Assembly (NCBI GenBank): GCA_034437315.1
Contig: DAOTUC010000039.1
Coordinates: forward strand, 1 to 14,813
From: DSAR01 sp034437315
GTDB lineage: Bacteria > Chloroflexota > Anaerolineae > B4-G1
Length of the DNA stretch: 14,813 nucleotides
Direction of reading: 5' to 3'
The translations under genes were made by a program, and so were the position numbers. Of the stretch, positions 14,176-14,813 are shown piece by piece. Below the pieces are notes generated by a model, which had not been told where the DNA came from, made no database searches, and worked only from the letters and a program-made list of their open reading frames with translations. Each line of letters opens with the position of its first letter. Position 1 is the stretch's first letter.

Positions 14176-14813
14176 ATGAAAGGCAAAGCACTATACGTCG
14201 TTTTGGGCGTCGTCGTCATCGCCGTCGTCGCCGGGTTGGCTTACGTATTTTTCTGGCAATCGCGGTCGACGGCGGTCGATGACGCGGACACACGACGTCC
14301 GGCGGCCGTTCGCGCGGCGACCGTGGAGCGCGGGACGATGCTGGTGGCGATACCTGCCAGCGGGCGCATTGAGGCGCTGGAGCAAGTTGATCTGGTCTTC
14401 CAGATACCGGGCCGGGTGGACGACGTTCTGGTGGAAGTGGGCGATGCGGTCGCGGCGGGGGAGACGCTGGCTCGCCTGGACGCGGCCCGTTTGACGCACG
14501 AGGCGACCCAGGCGCGGGCGGCGCTGACCTCGGCCGAGGCGCGTCTGGCGCAACTCCGGCGCGCCGCGCGCCCCGAGGAGATCGCGGCGGCCGAGGCGAA
14601 CGTCCAGGCGGCCGAGGCGCAGGTCAACGCGGCATCCGCTAACCTGGCCCAACTGTTAGGCGGCGCAAGCGCGGGCGAAATCGCCGCCGCCGAAGCGGAG
14701 TTTGCGTCGGCGCAGGCGAATCAGAAGGCCGCCTTCGAGGCCTACCAGATGACGCTCAAGTGCTTCACCGTGGACTTGCCCCACGGGATGGGGGAGCGAG
14801 AAATCTGCCCGGC
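14176..14813 (+). CDS. Second HlyD/MacA-like adaptor protein, 3' end cut by window
   Basis: The frame runs open to the window edge, giving 212 complete codons. It begins MKGKALYVVLG with a membrane anchor (about 6-26). ATVERGTMLVAIPASGRIE (48-66) aligns closely with VVERGTMLVAVSVSGNIAP (41-59) of the preceding adaptor. A lipoyl half follows (about 72-102, ending GETLARLD) and then the start of an Ala/Glu-rich hairpin. Two IAAAEA segments (from 136 and 169) are again spaced by 33 residues. Near the edge a Cys196...Cys211 segment (KCFTVDLPHG to EREICP) interrupts the hairpin and is absent from the first adaptor. The tandem arrangement suggests duplication and divergence. A MacB-like ATPase and permease are expected further right but cannot be seen. 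Confidence 0.9.
   Translation, partial: MKGKALYVVLGVVVIAVVAGLAYVFFWQSRSTAVDDADTRRPAAVRAATVERGTMLVAIPASGRIEALEQVDLVFQIPGRVDDVLVEVGDAVAAGETLARLDAARLTHEATQARAALTSAEARLAQLRRAARPEEIAAAEANVQAAEAQVNAASANLAQLLGGASAGEIAAAEAEFASAQANQKAAFEAYQMTLKCFTVDLPHGMGEREICP

Overview
The window is a GC-rich, gene-dense stretch of bacterial chromosome. Ten complete genes and one gene cut by the right edge are supported. The content suggests an anaerobic or facultative member of the Chloroflexota (Anaerolineae-like). The basis is an ADP-forming acetyl-CoA synthetase with fused subunits next to a stand-alone P-loop/DRTGG protein, a soluble MEDS-PAS-GAF NarL-type sensor kinase, and paired HlyD-like adaptors. This assignment is inference from gene content; no rRNA or other marker is present.

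Layout. Positions 1-320 are non-coding: a 16-bp inverted repeat with a 65-nt spacer, a small hairpin, a good sigma70-type promoter (213-241) and a leader hairpin. Positions 321-3549 hold a two-component system, a cytoplasmic MEDS-PAS-PAS-GAF histidine kinase overlapping by 8 bp a NarL/LuxR-type response regulator. Positions 3712-6942 hold the ADP-forming acetate-CoA ligase and a 359-aa protein matching the N-terminal half of phosphotransacetylase. Positions 7066-9876 hold enolase and pyruvate kinase, separated by a terminator-like hairpin. A small membrane zinc-ribbon protein lies on the minus strand (9920-10426), divergent from radC (10571-11347); the gap between them carries an extended -10 promoter and six short direct repeats. 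Positions 11398-14813 hold an uncharacterised three-part beta-rich protein and two tandem HlyD/MacA-like adaptors, the second truncated by the window.

How the genes fit together. Enolase and pyruvate kinase are the last two steps of glycolysis. The ADP-forming ligase converts acetyl-CoA to acetate while making ATP. Together they form a substrate-level phosphorylation block, and the DRTGG protein is a plausible allosteric partner for the acetyl-CoA step. The two-component system directly upstream is a possible but unproven regulator. The adaptors probably belong to an ABC-type exporter whose ATPase and permease would lie beyond the right edge.

I see no prophage, insertion sequence, CRISPR array, tRNA or rRNA. 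The most interesting points are the ligase/DRTGG pairing, a 33-residue repeat in the hairpins of both adaptors, the unrecognised 438-aa protein, and the unexplained intergenic repeats.
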